From Nemophila menziesii (Eukaryota; Streptophyta; Magnoliopsida; Boraginales; Hydrophyllaceae), in NCBI GenBank assembly GCA_029959085.1, contig JARWIR010000031.1:8370001-8434000 (forward strand): DNA of 64,000 bases. The letters are read 5' to 3'. The notes beneath the pieces were generated by a model. It searched no databases. It was given only the letters and a program-made list of their open reading frames with translations, and had not been told where the DNA came from. The stretch's first letter is position 1, and each line of letters opens with the position of its first letter. The position numbers were made by a program, and so were the translations under genes. This document shows positions 13,021 to 24,308 of this stretch, in pieces.

Positions 13021-13882
13021 AATATAAATTTTGTGTTATTTTCATATACATTGTGTAATTAACCTTATTCTAAATTACCTAAATTAATTGTCAAAAATAA
13101 TAAAATAATAAGCTTTATTTATCTATGTTATAAGCCTGTAAGCAATCATAAATATGATATAAATATATCAAAAACTAATTAGTTGTGACATAACTAATCT
13201 CTTAGCGTGTAATACAAGTTAGTATATTTTCAATAGAAGTACAAATGTGTATAATAATGTTTTTAATTTTTAGCCCATATTTTTATCCTTATAAGACATG
13301 AGTATTACTGATTCCTTTAAGTATTAATATAATTTGAAAAAGTTTATACACGATATTGTAAAATTAGTCAAATTTTTTACAAGATTAAAAACATAAAATA
13401 CACCAATGAGTCTACAAATCCTATAGAGTTTCTAAAATCCATAAGAATCTTATAGAGTTTCTAATGAATACACCATAATAGTCACTACAAATATGAAATG
13501 CATATTTACATTGTTATTTATTAACTTTTAATGAAACTTAACTCAAATGTAATACACATGTTGGTTTGAAATATGATAAAATTTGTGAAGTTACATGTAC
13601 ATTCCATAAAATTTAAATGTAAATATATACATGTTTGTGTTGATTGATTCATTAATTGTTTCTTAGTTTCTATTTAAATTTTTTTTATTCACTACCATTT
13701 AATAAATTGTACCTACATACACATATTTTTAAGACTTATTTTTTAGACAATAATATACCAACCAAAATAAAAAAAAGATTTCATACACAATTAAATTAAA
13801 AAAAATATAAATCTATTTATTATATATAGATATGTCCGATAAATATATTTATGTCTTTATATAATAAATTAATGAAATTCTA

Positions 13883-13914
<32 letters not shown>

Positions 13915-14215
13915 ATGTGAAAAGATACATATTTGCAAATTTTAAAAAAATACATAAATATATTTTCAAAAACAATATACCTATATTTTCATATATAAAA
14001 AAATAATAAATATATAATATAAAATTTTGCAAGATCAATAATATAAATAAATAGATCTATATAAATATTTTAAATACTTAAACATATACATAAATATGGT
14101 ATAAAACTTTATTAAAAGAATGATGTTTTAAACAAAAAATTTATTATATTATTTTGGTGTAATAGTAGTGAATCGTAATTAGTTATTATAGTATATAAAA
14201 ATATAATAAATTAAT
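13021..14215 (+). repeat. Macro-unit 2, modules D/E (AT-rich)
   Basis: Module D landmarks are AACTAATTAGTTGTGACATA, ATCCTTATAAGACATGAGTA and CCTATAGAGTTT. Module E follows with long AT runs, AAATCTATTTATTATATATA and a (TA)n tract at 13882-13907 leading into TGTGTGTATGTG. There are no open frames of note. Confidence 0.7.
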
Positions 14216-15170
14216 ATTGTTGGAGAGAAATATTAAATGAAACTGAGAGTTAAGTTTTAGATTGTACATATTTTTATAACTTATTAGGTCGGGTGACAGC
14301 GAGTTGAGGTGGGTTTAAGTAAAGCAAGGAGAACTTATAAATAGTTAGCTTAAAACCCGATCAATATTGGGCCTAAATAAATAAAATCCTCCATTTTGGC
14401 CTTTGCTTGGATCAGTTTACTTTTGGTTCATACTCAATCATAACTACGACTACTACCACTACTAAATTAGAGTTTATATATGAAATATATAAGCACTAGA
14501 TATTACCCGTTCTTGAAGACATTTCCAAACAATTAATTATACTTCTACAAATATTATAATATTAAAAAGGGAGGGTAATGTGATGTTAAACGAGAATATG
14601 AGAAATTAATGGGAATTATGAGAGGTTTGTGGGGATTTTGTATTTTAATAGGAAGAGTTAGGTGTATGCTACTTTATTATATAAAAATAAACGAACTAAA
14701 TGTTAAAAAAACTTATCACATACATATGTAGTGTGAAACCAATTAAAGATAACCCATCAATGAAATATTTTGTATAAATTATAAGAAAGACAGATAATCT
14801 CATATATATTAGGTGTAAAACGAAAAAAACTCATTGCTTACAAATTTAATGTAGAGTTATAACAAGACATATTATTTGTCTAATTTCTTGTGTGAAATCA
14901 AATAAACACGGCTTACCGTGAGTTTAACATGGACATAAAATAATTTTGCTTGTTCTTTTATTAAAATTAATTTATCTACAAATGTGAAAAATATTTAATT
15001 TTGTTACATTTGAGGAATAATAGCACTAAATAATTAATTACATAATTAGTATACGAATTTTAGTTCAAGAAACATATATACTTTCAGTTACACATATGCA
15101 AAAAAATTCCCCTAAAATAAACAAACTCAAATTTTACAGTTCAAGTATTTCAAAATGACAATAAACAATT
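14216..15170 (+). repeat. Macro-unit 2, module F1
   Basis: Begins with GTTGGAGAGAAATATTAAAT, then AGAGTTAAGTTTTAGATTGT, GGGCCTAAATAAA, AGAGTTTATATATGAAATAT and AAAAAGGGAGGGTAATGTGA. Short GC-richer words stand out against the AT background. It matches 21090-22050, 27430-28285, 38795-39660 and 55750-56700. It contains the Helitron-like relic listed separately. Confidence 0.75.
14495..14694 (-). mobile_element. Decayed short Helitron-like element in F1
   Basis: On the minus strand the 3' end reads TGTCTTCAAGAACGGGTAAT then ATCTAG and T, like the termini of the intact Helitrons here. The 5' side is the AT-rich ATAATAAAGTAGCATACACC. The 5' boundary is approximate and the stem is eroded. The element has no coding capacity. 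Confidence 0.5.
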
Positions 15171-15699
15171 TACATAGATCTATCAAGGGTGACTGACAAT
15201 GTGTGTTTTTGAGGCAATTTTAATCCCCAATAAAAAACATCTTGCTAGATTATTTTTCAAATAATTTACTATAAGTGATAATAAGTACGGACCACTACTA
15301 AGTAACTGAGTATTATCATTATTCATTTCCGACCACTACCCACCGACCGACGTTGGCACAACTACCCGGGGACTACTTATTGATTCATTGACTACAAAGC
15401 CATTAAGTATTTATAATATTTATCTTTAAACACCATCCACTGACTACCAACACAGCCACCCAGGCGTACTTAGTGATTCAATGAGTACGAAATCACTAAG
15501 TACGAAAATCGTAGATTAGAGAAATTAGTAATTATGAAAAATTATTGAGTATATTAAGTTAATCTCTAACTATACTTAGACAATCAGCAAAACTACACTC
15601 CAAATCATTGAGTATACTTCCTGATTTCGAAATATTACCTATAAAATGGTACACATATATTTTTATGATTGAACCAATACAAAAATTAATAAAAAATTA
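15171..15699 (+). repeat. Module G, copy 1
   Basis: This module is found in only some units. It holds CCAATAAAAAACATCTTGCT, GACCACTACCCACCGACC, a 14-bp-arm hairpin at 15465-15504 (CGTACTTAGTGATT and its complement) and several ACTTAG/GAGTATA words. Related copies lie at 28286-29155, 34746-35500 and 56690-57460. Here its right end runs into a G-rich tract. Confidence 0.7.
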
Positions 15700-15846
15700 G
15701 GGGTGGTGGGTTGGGGTGGGGGTGGTGGTGGTTGTGGGAATGGTGGAGTAGGGGTTGGGTGGTTGTGGTGGTGGGTGGTGGGTTGTTGTGGTAACGGTGG
15801 GGTGGTTGTTATGGTGGTCGATGGAGAATGTATGAGGTGGTGGTTG
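15700..15846 (+). repeat. G-rich, C-poor tract (GGTGG/GGGTTG)
   Basis: About 147 bases of GGTGG, GGGTTG and GTGGTG words with almost no C sit in a genome background that is about three quarters AT. Many runs of two to five Gs within short distances could allow four-stranded folding. No matching tract appears in the other units. Confidence 0.9.
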
Positions 15847-16222
15847 TCACATTTTGTAATAAAACAAAAATAAAATAAATAAATAATATATTATGAATAT
15901 TATATTATAAGAATAAAAAAGAAATAATTATAATAACGTTAAGGGTAATAGTTAAACTAACATCTATAGTAAGAGGATTTATAATTAGTTGGTAATTATC
16001 CAATTTTTTTATTTCAAAAAAAAATTTACATCTATAATTATTCTCATATAATAATTATTTTTTCGTCAAAAAATTATAATTAATTGGACGATATAATTAT
16101 ATTTAAAAAAGATAACAACTTCATTATTTTAATGTTGAAAGATTTTTGATACATTTATGTTCAATTTTTTATGTATTTTTTTATTGTGTTTGTGACTTTT
16201 AAAATTATTTATCTTTTACAAC

Positions 16223-16253
<31 letters not shown>

Positions 16254-16737
16254 AAATAAACTTATTTAATCGACATGTTTCCTCTACTTAAAAGACAATC
16301 ATGATCAAATTTGAACCCTTGATTTACTAATTAACATTAATTACAATAATTATAATAATTACTTTTTACTAATACAATTAAACTTAATTGACTCTAATCC
16401 CACTCCATACACACCATACACAATATTCTAAAACATTCACCTAGGAGACTTAGGTTCGATGCCCGACACTAGAGGAAAACTTATTTTAAAGGCTTACATA
16501 GGGGATCTGGGTTTGATACCCTATTTATAAAAAATAGTTTTCCTTTTCCATGACTCATAAAAGGAAAACCTTGAATCTTGAACCACACATAATAAAATTT
16601 GAATTAATTTTCAAAAAAAATATATGCAAGCTAAATACAAGAAATGTTATATAAGCATAAAATAATATGTACAATAATTAAAAATCATGAACCACATACC
16701 TAAAAATATTTGGATATATATTAATATAATAAAAAAT
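15847..16737 (+). repeat. Macro-unit 2, module H (truncated left)
   Basis: After about 140 bases of AT-rich sequence that I could not match, module H resumes near 16020: ATTGGACGATATAATTATAT, TTGTGACTTTTAAAATTATT, a (TA)n tract at 16223-16249, GGAGACTTAGGTTCGATGCC near 16442, and TTTAAAGGCTTACATAGGGG. The first half of H is missing. Confidence 0.7.
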
Positions 16738-18206
16738 AACATTTACTTTAACCTTAACCATAACCATATATTTTTTCTTAAATCTTGAACTTTATAATTG
16801 AAACCTAATTTTCATCATAACCTTAAACTTAACCTCAATTTAAACCTCAACCCTAACCCTAACCTTATCCTTACCCTTTAGGTTGAAACCTCAATTCTAA
16901 CTGACCCAGATGAAAATTGATTATGCTGATATTTGACCTCAAACCTTAAATCTTATAAATTTATTCATAAACCATTTCTCCTTAACCATAACAATAACCT
17001 TATCCTTTAAGGTTTAAACCGTAATTTATACCTTAACCAAATAAAGATTCATCGCACTTATATTTGACCTAAGAACTTAAATATGTATAACATGAAACAT
17101 AAATGCCAAATCATAAACCTCAAACTTAAGCTTAGACTTGACCGTTACGTTAAAATTAACCCTTAGACTTGACTGTTACCTTAACCTTAACCTTAACCTT
17201 AACCTTAACCTCAATCTCAACCTTAACATTAACCTTAGCCTTACCCTTATCCTTAGTATTAACCCTATCCATAACTCTAGCCTCAATCTTATCCTTTGCC
17301 TTTGTCTTATAAATAACATTAGTCTTAACCTTAGCCTTATCCTTATTTCAAGAACTAGCCTTAAACTTATCCCTAGCCTTAACATTAACCATAATTTTAT
17401 CCTTAACGTCAAATTTAACTTAACCTAAACATATTAAAATGAACCTTATATTTAACCTTAACCTTAACCTTGTCCTCAACCCTTTACTCCTTAATCATAA
17501 CATTAATCTCAACCCCTAAACTATTAGCCTTAACCATATCCTTAACCTTAACATTATTCTTTACATTGACCTAACATTAACCTTAACCTTAGCCTTAATC
17601 TAAACCTTAAAATTAAACTTAAATTTTGACTTAGCCATGACTTTAATATTAATCTTAATCTTAACCTTTCCCATAACATTTACCTTACCCTCATCTTATC
17701 CTTAACCCTAACCTAACCCTTGATCTTAATGTTAAACTTAGCCTTAACCTGAAATCTTATACCTTAAACCGTAAACCTTAAACAATACAACTTAGTGTTT
17801 TCTTTCTCTTTACCTTAACATTTACCCAAACCTTAAACTTAACCATAAACATAACCTCAACCTTAAATCTTATATCTTAAATTGTAAACCTTAAACAAAA
17901 AACTTAAGGTATACAACTTAATGTTTACTTTCACTTTAACCTTAACCATAATTTTAACCATAACCTTAAAACTTTAAGTCTTATGCCTTAAACCTCACAC
18001 CTTAAACTTAAACTTAAGCTGAACATTAAAGATTCACCTTAACATTAACCTTAACCTTCAACTTTACATTCATCTTAACTTTTTTAAACTTAACCTTGAT
18101 CCTTGAACCTTGAACCTTAAACCTTAAACCTTAAATCTTAAATCTTAAATCATAAACCTTAAACCTTAAACCTTAACCTTAACATTAACCATTAATTTAA
18201 GTTTTA
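16738..18206 (+). repeat. CCTTAA hexamer array A2
   Basis: A degenerate CCTTAA array with near-perfect hexamer runs near 17178-17208. It carries the same ordered interruptions as the other arrays: AACCTCAATTCTAACTGACC near 16887, ATGAAGATT-like landmark near 17040, and CTTAGTGTTTTCTTTC plus CTTAATGTTTACTTTC near 17800 and 17910. Open frames on both strands at 17138-17428 are translated repeat. Confidence 0.95.
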
Positions 18207-19590
18207 ATGTAATCCACGACAAAGATGCCAAAAAATTTGGTATCCCACTCGGTGTGAGGTAATTTACACACCCAAGAGAGTAACTCCCCACAAAATTTTA
18301 TGGATCATTCCAAGTAGTAAAGTAAATTTTTTATCATCTTTACAGGGATTGTAAAACTTATAGTGTGCATTTAATGACGTTGAATAGAATATTGGGTAAT
18401 AATATAATATATATTTGTTTTGGTTTCAATAATTAATAATTTAAAAGATATGAATGCAAATATAAGGACTATCATAGGGAGGAAACTAGCTCGGGATTAT
18501 CCAAGTCACCAAAGAACTAAAAGTTAGGCTTAATATAATAAAATGATGTTTACACTTCACACTAACTATGAATCTAGATTCCACCTAAGCATTTACTTTA
18601 ATCAAATAAGTGTGATATTTACTATTCACATTAACTATGACTCTGGAAGACACATAACCTCTCCCATATATTACTACATATTTATTAGACACCGGTGAAT
18701 TAAACCCTTTAAATGGCAATGTATATTAATTTTATTATATTATAAATAAACACCTCTAATATATAGTTCCACCTTTTAATCCCCTTCTGGGGTGTAATTC
18801 TTAAACTAGTGCTAATAAATTACATGGACTTTATAATAAAAAAACTTTATACAAGATAATATGACATACGTATAAAAAATATAAATTAGGCAAAAACCCT
18901 AAATTCATACAAAAAGCCGCAATTCATAATTATAGAGTTAATAAGAAATCGTCATAAGCTAATAAAGAGAGTATTTCATAAATAATATAAAGTTAAGCAT
19001 AATCATAACTCTGAATAAAATTTTATAAATAAAAAGTTAGAGTGTCACAGTAATTTGATTATGATGAAGATGATAATTACTTGTCATTGCTTTACGCATG
19101 ACTTTATCTTCAATTGGATTTTGATAATAGGGAGTGAAAAAGTAGTATTATAGTGTAAATTTTATAGCTCTCTATCTATGGTTAACATGTGTTTCAAGCG
19201 AGTAAAAAACTTAATCTATGGTTTTTTTATAAAACTAGATAGCTTGCGTCATCTCACAAAAACGCTATGTTTACGGTCACACACACTAGACTTAATTGAC
19301 TATCCAATGGTGCATGAAATGGCATCTAACTCCTTCCCAATAGTTCTCATCATCACTTTAAAGTTTGTAGCATATTCTGCAAAAAATATACTCAAAATTA
19401 ATAGGGTAAGCTTTCATCCTATATTGTATGGTCCAAAATTAACATCATAACCATTAATTATATTAATAAAACACATGTCATATATAAACTAGGTAGTTAC
19501 TATAATTAGTTTTTTCTTTTCATAAAAATGGGGTATGTCTAATAATACGGTTGGTATTGGACGATCTAATATTAGATATAATTATTTTTC
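18207..19590 (+). repeat. Macro-unit 3, module B
   Basis: The module opens with ATCCACGACAAAGATGCC and CACCCAAGAGAGTAACTCC. GGAGGAAACTAGCTCGGGAT lies near 18478. Module C is absent: after TGGACGATCTAATATTAGAT (19560) the sequence jumps to module D2 at about 19590. The conserved short frame is open in this copy and is listed separately. Confidence 0.8.
19178..19450 (+). pseudogene. Conserved short frame of module B, open copy (90 codons)
   Basis: I do not recognise this protein. The frame contains KLDSLRHLTKTLCLRS, then MASNSFPIVLIITLKFVAYS and NILKINRV. Equivalent frames occur in module B of other units (43620-43850 is closest), with stops or shifts in units 1, 2 and 4. There is no signal peptide, no known motif, and the start is simply the first ATG in frame. 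It may be a remnant of a gene fragment carried by the ancestral repeat, or a chance open frame kept by similarity between copies. I lean to the second or to a dead fragment. Confidence 0.25.
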
Positions 19591-21060
19591 AAAAAAAAAA
19601 ATTAATCAGTTGCAAATTTAATGTACAACTATAACAAGACAAATTATTTGTCTAATTTTTCGTGTGATTTCAATGAAACACTACTCATCGCGTGTTTAAC
19701 TTGTATTTAAAACATTTTTTCTTGTTTTTTTATTAAAAATGATTGTTCCAAAAATGTGAAAAATCTTAGATTTTGTAACATTTAATGATGCGAACTGTGT
19801 TTACACTTAATGCAACACATAATTTTGTGGCTTATTAATATATTACAGAAGTTAAAGCATCACATTAGCACGTTAAATAAAATATAGATTGAAAGTAAAT
19901 TTTATTGGGAAGGTGATCATAAATAATATTGTCTTGTCGATTTTGAATTCAGATGTATTTTTAGACCTATACAAGTACATAGATTTTGTGTTAATTTCAT
20001 ATACATGTTGTAATTAACCTCATTGTAAACTACCTAAATTTATTGTCACAAATAATTACATAGTAAGCTTTATTTATCTATGTTATAAACTTGTAATCAT
20101 TCATGAATATTATGTTAAATATATCAACAACTAATTAGTTGTGACATAACTAACTTTTAGCTTGTAATACAACTTAGTATTTTAGGAATCGTTTATTATT
20201 TTATTTTATTTTCAATAGACGTATAGATGTGTATAATAATGTTTCAACTTTTTAGCCAATAATTTCATCCTTATAAGACATGAGTATTACCGATTCCTTT
20301 AAGAATTAATATAATTTTACAAAGTCTATACATGATATTGTAAAATTAGTCAAATTTTGTACAAGAATAAAAAAAAACACCAATGAGCCTACAAATCCTA
20401 TAGAGTTTTTACAATCAATAAAGATCTTATAGAATTTCAAATGAATACACAATAATAGTTAATACAAATATGAAACAAATACCTATATTCTTATTTAATA
20501 ACATTTAATGAAACTTAATTAAAATCTGATACACATGTTGGTATATAATTTTTCAATGTAAAGTTACATGTACTTTCCATAAAACTTAAATTGCAATTCA
20601 ATACATGTGTTTGTGGATTGATTCGTTAATTGTTTCTTACGTTCGTTTTAGATTTTTTTTTTATTCAATACCATTTAATAAATCATACCTACAAAAACAT
20701 ATTTTGAAGATAGATACATTATATAGAAACCAACATTAAAGACAAAAAAAATTCATACACAATTAAAGAACATAAATATATAAATCTATCTATTATATAC
20801 AGATATGTTTGATAAATATATTTGTGTTTTTATATATTGAATTAGTAAAATACTTATATATATGTGTGTTTGTTAAAAGATACATATTTGCAAATTTTTA
20901 TAAAATACAAAAATATATTTTTATAGATATCTTAAATACTTAGACATATACATAAAAACAGTTGAAAAATTTATTAAAATAATAATTATTTAAACTAGAT
21001 CATTAGATTTATAATATTATTTTGGTATACTAGTATTGTATCAATTAATTAGTTATTATA
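19591..21060 (+). repeat. Macro-unit 3, modules D2/E2
   Basis: Starts TTGCAAATTTAATGTACAAC, then GTGTTTACACTTAATGCAAC, GAAGGTGATCATAAATAATA, the palindrome CAACTAATTAGTTG near 20130, and GGAATCGTTTATT. It then becomes AT-rich with AAATCTATCTATTATATACA. It matches 37080-38770 and 46531-47783 closely. No genes were seen. Confidence 0.75.
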
Positions 21061-21369
21061 GTGGAACTGATACAAAAATATGATAAATTAATATCGTTGG
21101 AGAGAAATATGAAATGAAACTGAGAGTTACGTTTTAGATTGTACATATTTTTATAACTTTGGTGATTACGTCAGGTGACAGCGAGTTTAGGTGGGTTTAA
21201 GTAAAGGAAGAAGAAATTTTAAATAGTTAGCTTCAATAACCTACCAATGTAGGGCCTAAGTAAAGAAAAGCCTTCATTTGGTTCTTTGTTTTGATCGGTT
21301 TAGCTTGGATTCATACTCAATCATAACTACCACTACTAAAGAAGAGTTTATATATGAAATATATAAGCA

Positions 21370-21577
21370 CTAGATATGACCCGTTCCTGAAGATATTTCT
21401 AAGTAATTAATTCGACCTTTACAAACGTTGTAATAATAAAAAGGGAGGGTTATGTGATTTTGATTTAGATAATAAACGAGAATATGAGAAATTAATAGGA
21501 ATTATGAGAGGTTTGTGTTGATTTTGAGTTTTAATATGAAGAGTTTGGTGTATACTACTTTATTATATTAATACTCA
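21370..21577 (-). mobile_element. Decayed short Helitron-like element in F1
   Basis: The minus-strand 3' end reads TCTTCAGGAACGGGTCAT then ATCTAG and T. It has the same position and orientation within F1 as the copies near 14495, 27607, 38990 and 56030. The 5' boundary is uncertain. Confidence 0.5.
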
Positions 21578-22489
21578 AACTAAAAATTAAAAAAATATGT
21601 GGCATACATATGTAGTGTGAACCAAATTAAAGACAACCCATCAATGACATAATTGGTATGAAATAAAAGAATGACATAAAATCTCATTTATTTTAGGTGT
21701 GAAAAAAAAAACTTATCCTTTGCAAATTTAATATATAGTTATAACAAGACATAACATTTGTCTCATTTTTTGTGTCAAATCAAAGAAACACGGCTTATCG
21801 TGAGTTTAACTTAGACACAAAACATTTTTGCTGGTTCTTTTATTCAAATTGAGTTCTACAAATGTGAAAAATATTTGATTTTGTGATATTTGAGCTATAA
21901 GAGCACTTAATAATTATTTAACTTATTAGAATGAGAATTTCAGTTCAAGAAACATATATACTTACAGTTACACATATGTTAAAACATCCCCTAAAATAAA
22001 CAAACTCAATTTTCACATTTCAATTAATTAAAAATTACAATAAACAATTTACATAAACGAGGGTTGAGTAGGTGGCCGGAGAAGATAATTTTGAGAGATG
22101 GTTTAGACATTCGAGTTGGTAAATGTGATTAATATGGCTTTATGTACATATATATAAAAATGATATTTAAGAATAATTTTTTTAACTGATTAAATTCTAA
22201 TCGTTTAACATTGTTGAGGGAAAAACTAATTTTGAAAAGAAATTTGGGACTTGAGGAGATCTCTTCAAGACCCGTTGACAAAGATCTCATCTATAAATTT
22301 TGAAATAAGTGGTAATTTAGTCCCTCCTGATATTCGATTCTATATCATAACATTCATCACAATAAAAAAAATCTGGTAAAATCATTTGACTACTAAAAAA
22401 TTGTAGTAATAATTTATTGGATGTCAAATTTTTTTTACCAATACTCATGGACAACAAATTTTAAATGAATTTACAATTTGATCATTGAC

Positions 22490-22549
22490 CATGCCATTTC
22501 ATCACAATTATTTATTTTTAGGAGATAAATGTTGTGATGAAATGACATG
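22490..22549. repeat. Small hairpin with 18-bp arms in the unit tail
   Basis: The left arm CATGCCATTTCATCACAA (22490-22507) pairs with TTGTGATGAAATGACATG (22532-22549), with one mismatch and a 24-base AT-rich loop. Copies lie at 40077-40136 and 57793-57852. The inversion in unit 1 breaks within about 10 bases of the equivalent position. Confidence 0.85.
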
Positions 22550-22830
22550 ATCACGATTAGATTGTAATAATTTATGTTTCCTAGAAGATTAGAATAAACA
22601 TGATTGTTAAACCTTTAAAGTTGAATCGATGTTTATAAGAGTTTCAGAAAAGGAGATGTATATGTTGCAGTTTTTCATAATAGATATAGTTATGGAAATA
22701 TCTATAAATAGTTGTTGTGTTGGTGAAAAATATGAAATAATAGCATCTATTTATATGTGAGCAGATGACTAAAATGAGAATGAACAAGAAGATTCTGGAT
22801 TTCAAAAATCATCAATTTTGATTAATACAA

Positions 22831-24308
22831 CAATATATATAAAAGTTTTAATCAATGGTGATAAATATCAGTATATAAAAGACATGGGTGTTATCTCTTT
22901 AGATCCCTTTAAGTCTCTCAGTATAAAAGATGACTTAGATTTATACTTTTATCTTCGATGGTTAGGATGCTCCAGAAAATATATAATTAATATTATGGAA
23001 CCCATTACAATTTAATTATATATTATATTTATACCATATATATATATAAAAATCCAATAACAATTGTACTATTATAGTTATAATCCCATAAAATTAATTT
23101 GTTGGTTTGTTCTATATAATTATCATTATCGACTTACTTTATTAATCTATCAAATATATAAATTCATTTTTTATTTATTAATTTTTGGTAAATATATACC
23201 TTAAATATGAATGTATATCTTCATTTTGATTCAATTTTGAAGCCATAATATATATATATATATATAAAGTAAATAATTGAGTATAAAAATATCAAGTTAT
23301 TATATCTTTTTGGACATAATTAATGTTAGTATAATATAAAAAAATTTAGACCATACATATCAATATTATATAACATGTTTTGACCAAAGGTTGTGAATCT
23401 ACATTATAAAGCATTTTTTTAAACAATTCACATCCTCTACATAAACGATTATTAGGATAATCTACACTCCCTACATTCACTCCTTTATTTTATTTAATAT
23501 TTTTGAACATATTTTTTTATTTTAAACAAAAAAATATCTATAATTATTACCGTATTATTTTTTCGTCAAAACCATTTTAATTTATTGGACGATATAAATG
23601 CATTTTAAAAACGGTAACGACGTCATAATATTAATATTTAATGAATTTTTTAAAACACGTGCGTTCAATTTTTTATGTATATTTTTATTGAGTTTGTGAC
23701 CTTTTAAATTATTTATATTTTACCGCTACATATATATGATAAAATAAACTTTTTAAATTGACACGTCTACGATACATAAAAGACGACCACGATCATTTGT
23801 AACCCATTAATTTACTTATTCGCACTAATTGCAATAATTGTTTTTAATAATAAAAGAAAACTTAATTGTCTCTTATATCACTCCATACACACTATCGTGT
23901 TGGATATCTTACTTTCTTCTAGGGGACTTAGGTTCGATACCGTAAATGGACCAAAACTTATTTTAAAGGCTCACATAAGGGATTGGGGTTCGTTTCCTTG
24001 TTAATAAAACAAAATCTTATCTTTTACATGACCCATAAAACGAGCGAATTTTAAAGGCTCACATAAGGGATTGGGGTTCGTTTCCTTGTTAATAAAACAA
24101 AATCTTATCTTTTACATGACCCATAAAACGAGCGAATTAAATCTTGAACCATGAAAAATGAATTTTTAATTAATTGTTTTAAAAAAAATGGGTGCAAGCT
24201 AAATCCAACAAATGTTTTACAAGCATAAAAGAGTATGTCCAAGAAATTAAAAATCATGAACCACACACTCCAAAATATTTGGATATGTGTTAATATAATA
24301 CAAAATCA
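22831..24308 (+). repeat. Macro-unit 3, module H
   Basis: Landmarks: GACATGGGTGTTATCTCTTT, TATTATGGAACCCATTACAA, TAGTTATAATCCCATAAAAT, GGACGATATAAATGCAT, GGGGACTTAGGTTCGATACC. An open frame at 22818-23015 is not shared with other H copies and looks like chance. The perfect 88-bp duplication (listed separately) lies near its end. Confidence 0.75.
23961..24136 (+). repeat. Perfect 88-bp tandem duplication
   Basis: Two head-to-tail copies (23961-24048 and 24049-24136) start TTTTAAAGGCTCACATAAGG and end with CATAAAACGAGCGAA. I see no difference between them. Other units have a single copy of this part of H. Identity in such a diverged region implies a recent event. Confidence 0.95.

Larger units (their letters stand above)
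21061..22830 (+). repeat. Macro-unit 3, module F1 plus hairpin tail (no module G)
   Basis: F1 landmarks: GTTGGAGAGAAATATGAAAT, GGGCCTAAGTAAAG, AAAAAGGGAGGGTTATGTGA. At about 22060 the sequence goes directly from ACAATTTACATAAACGA to GGGTTGAGTAGGTGG, without the G module found at this place in the 53.7-61.1 kb unit. The tail includes the hairpin at 22490-22549 and AAACATGATTGTTAAACC. Confidence 0.75.

Noticed and set aside
16441..16520. tRNA gene
   Set aside because: Only a B-box-like word is present; no cloverleaf, acceptor stem or A box can be drawn.
17138..17428. Overlapping long open frames on both strands giving Leu/Asn- and Leu/Arg-rich peptides
   Set aside because: They are translations of the CCTTAA hexamer; the same happens at 182, 9878, 25114, 41702, 41931 and 41953. 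They have no start context, codon bias or conserved length.
22818..23015. 65-codon open frame in module H
   Set aside because: The matching sequence in other H copies carries stops and shifts, so it is a chance frame.
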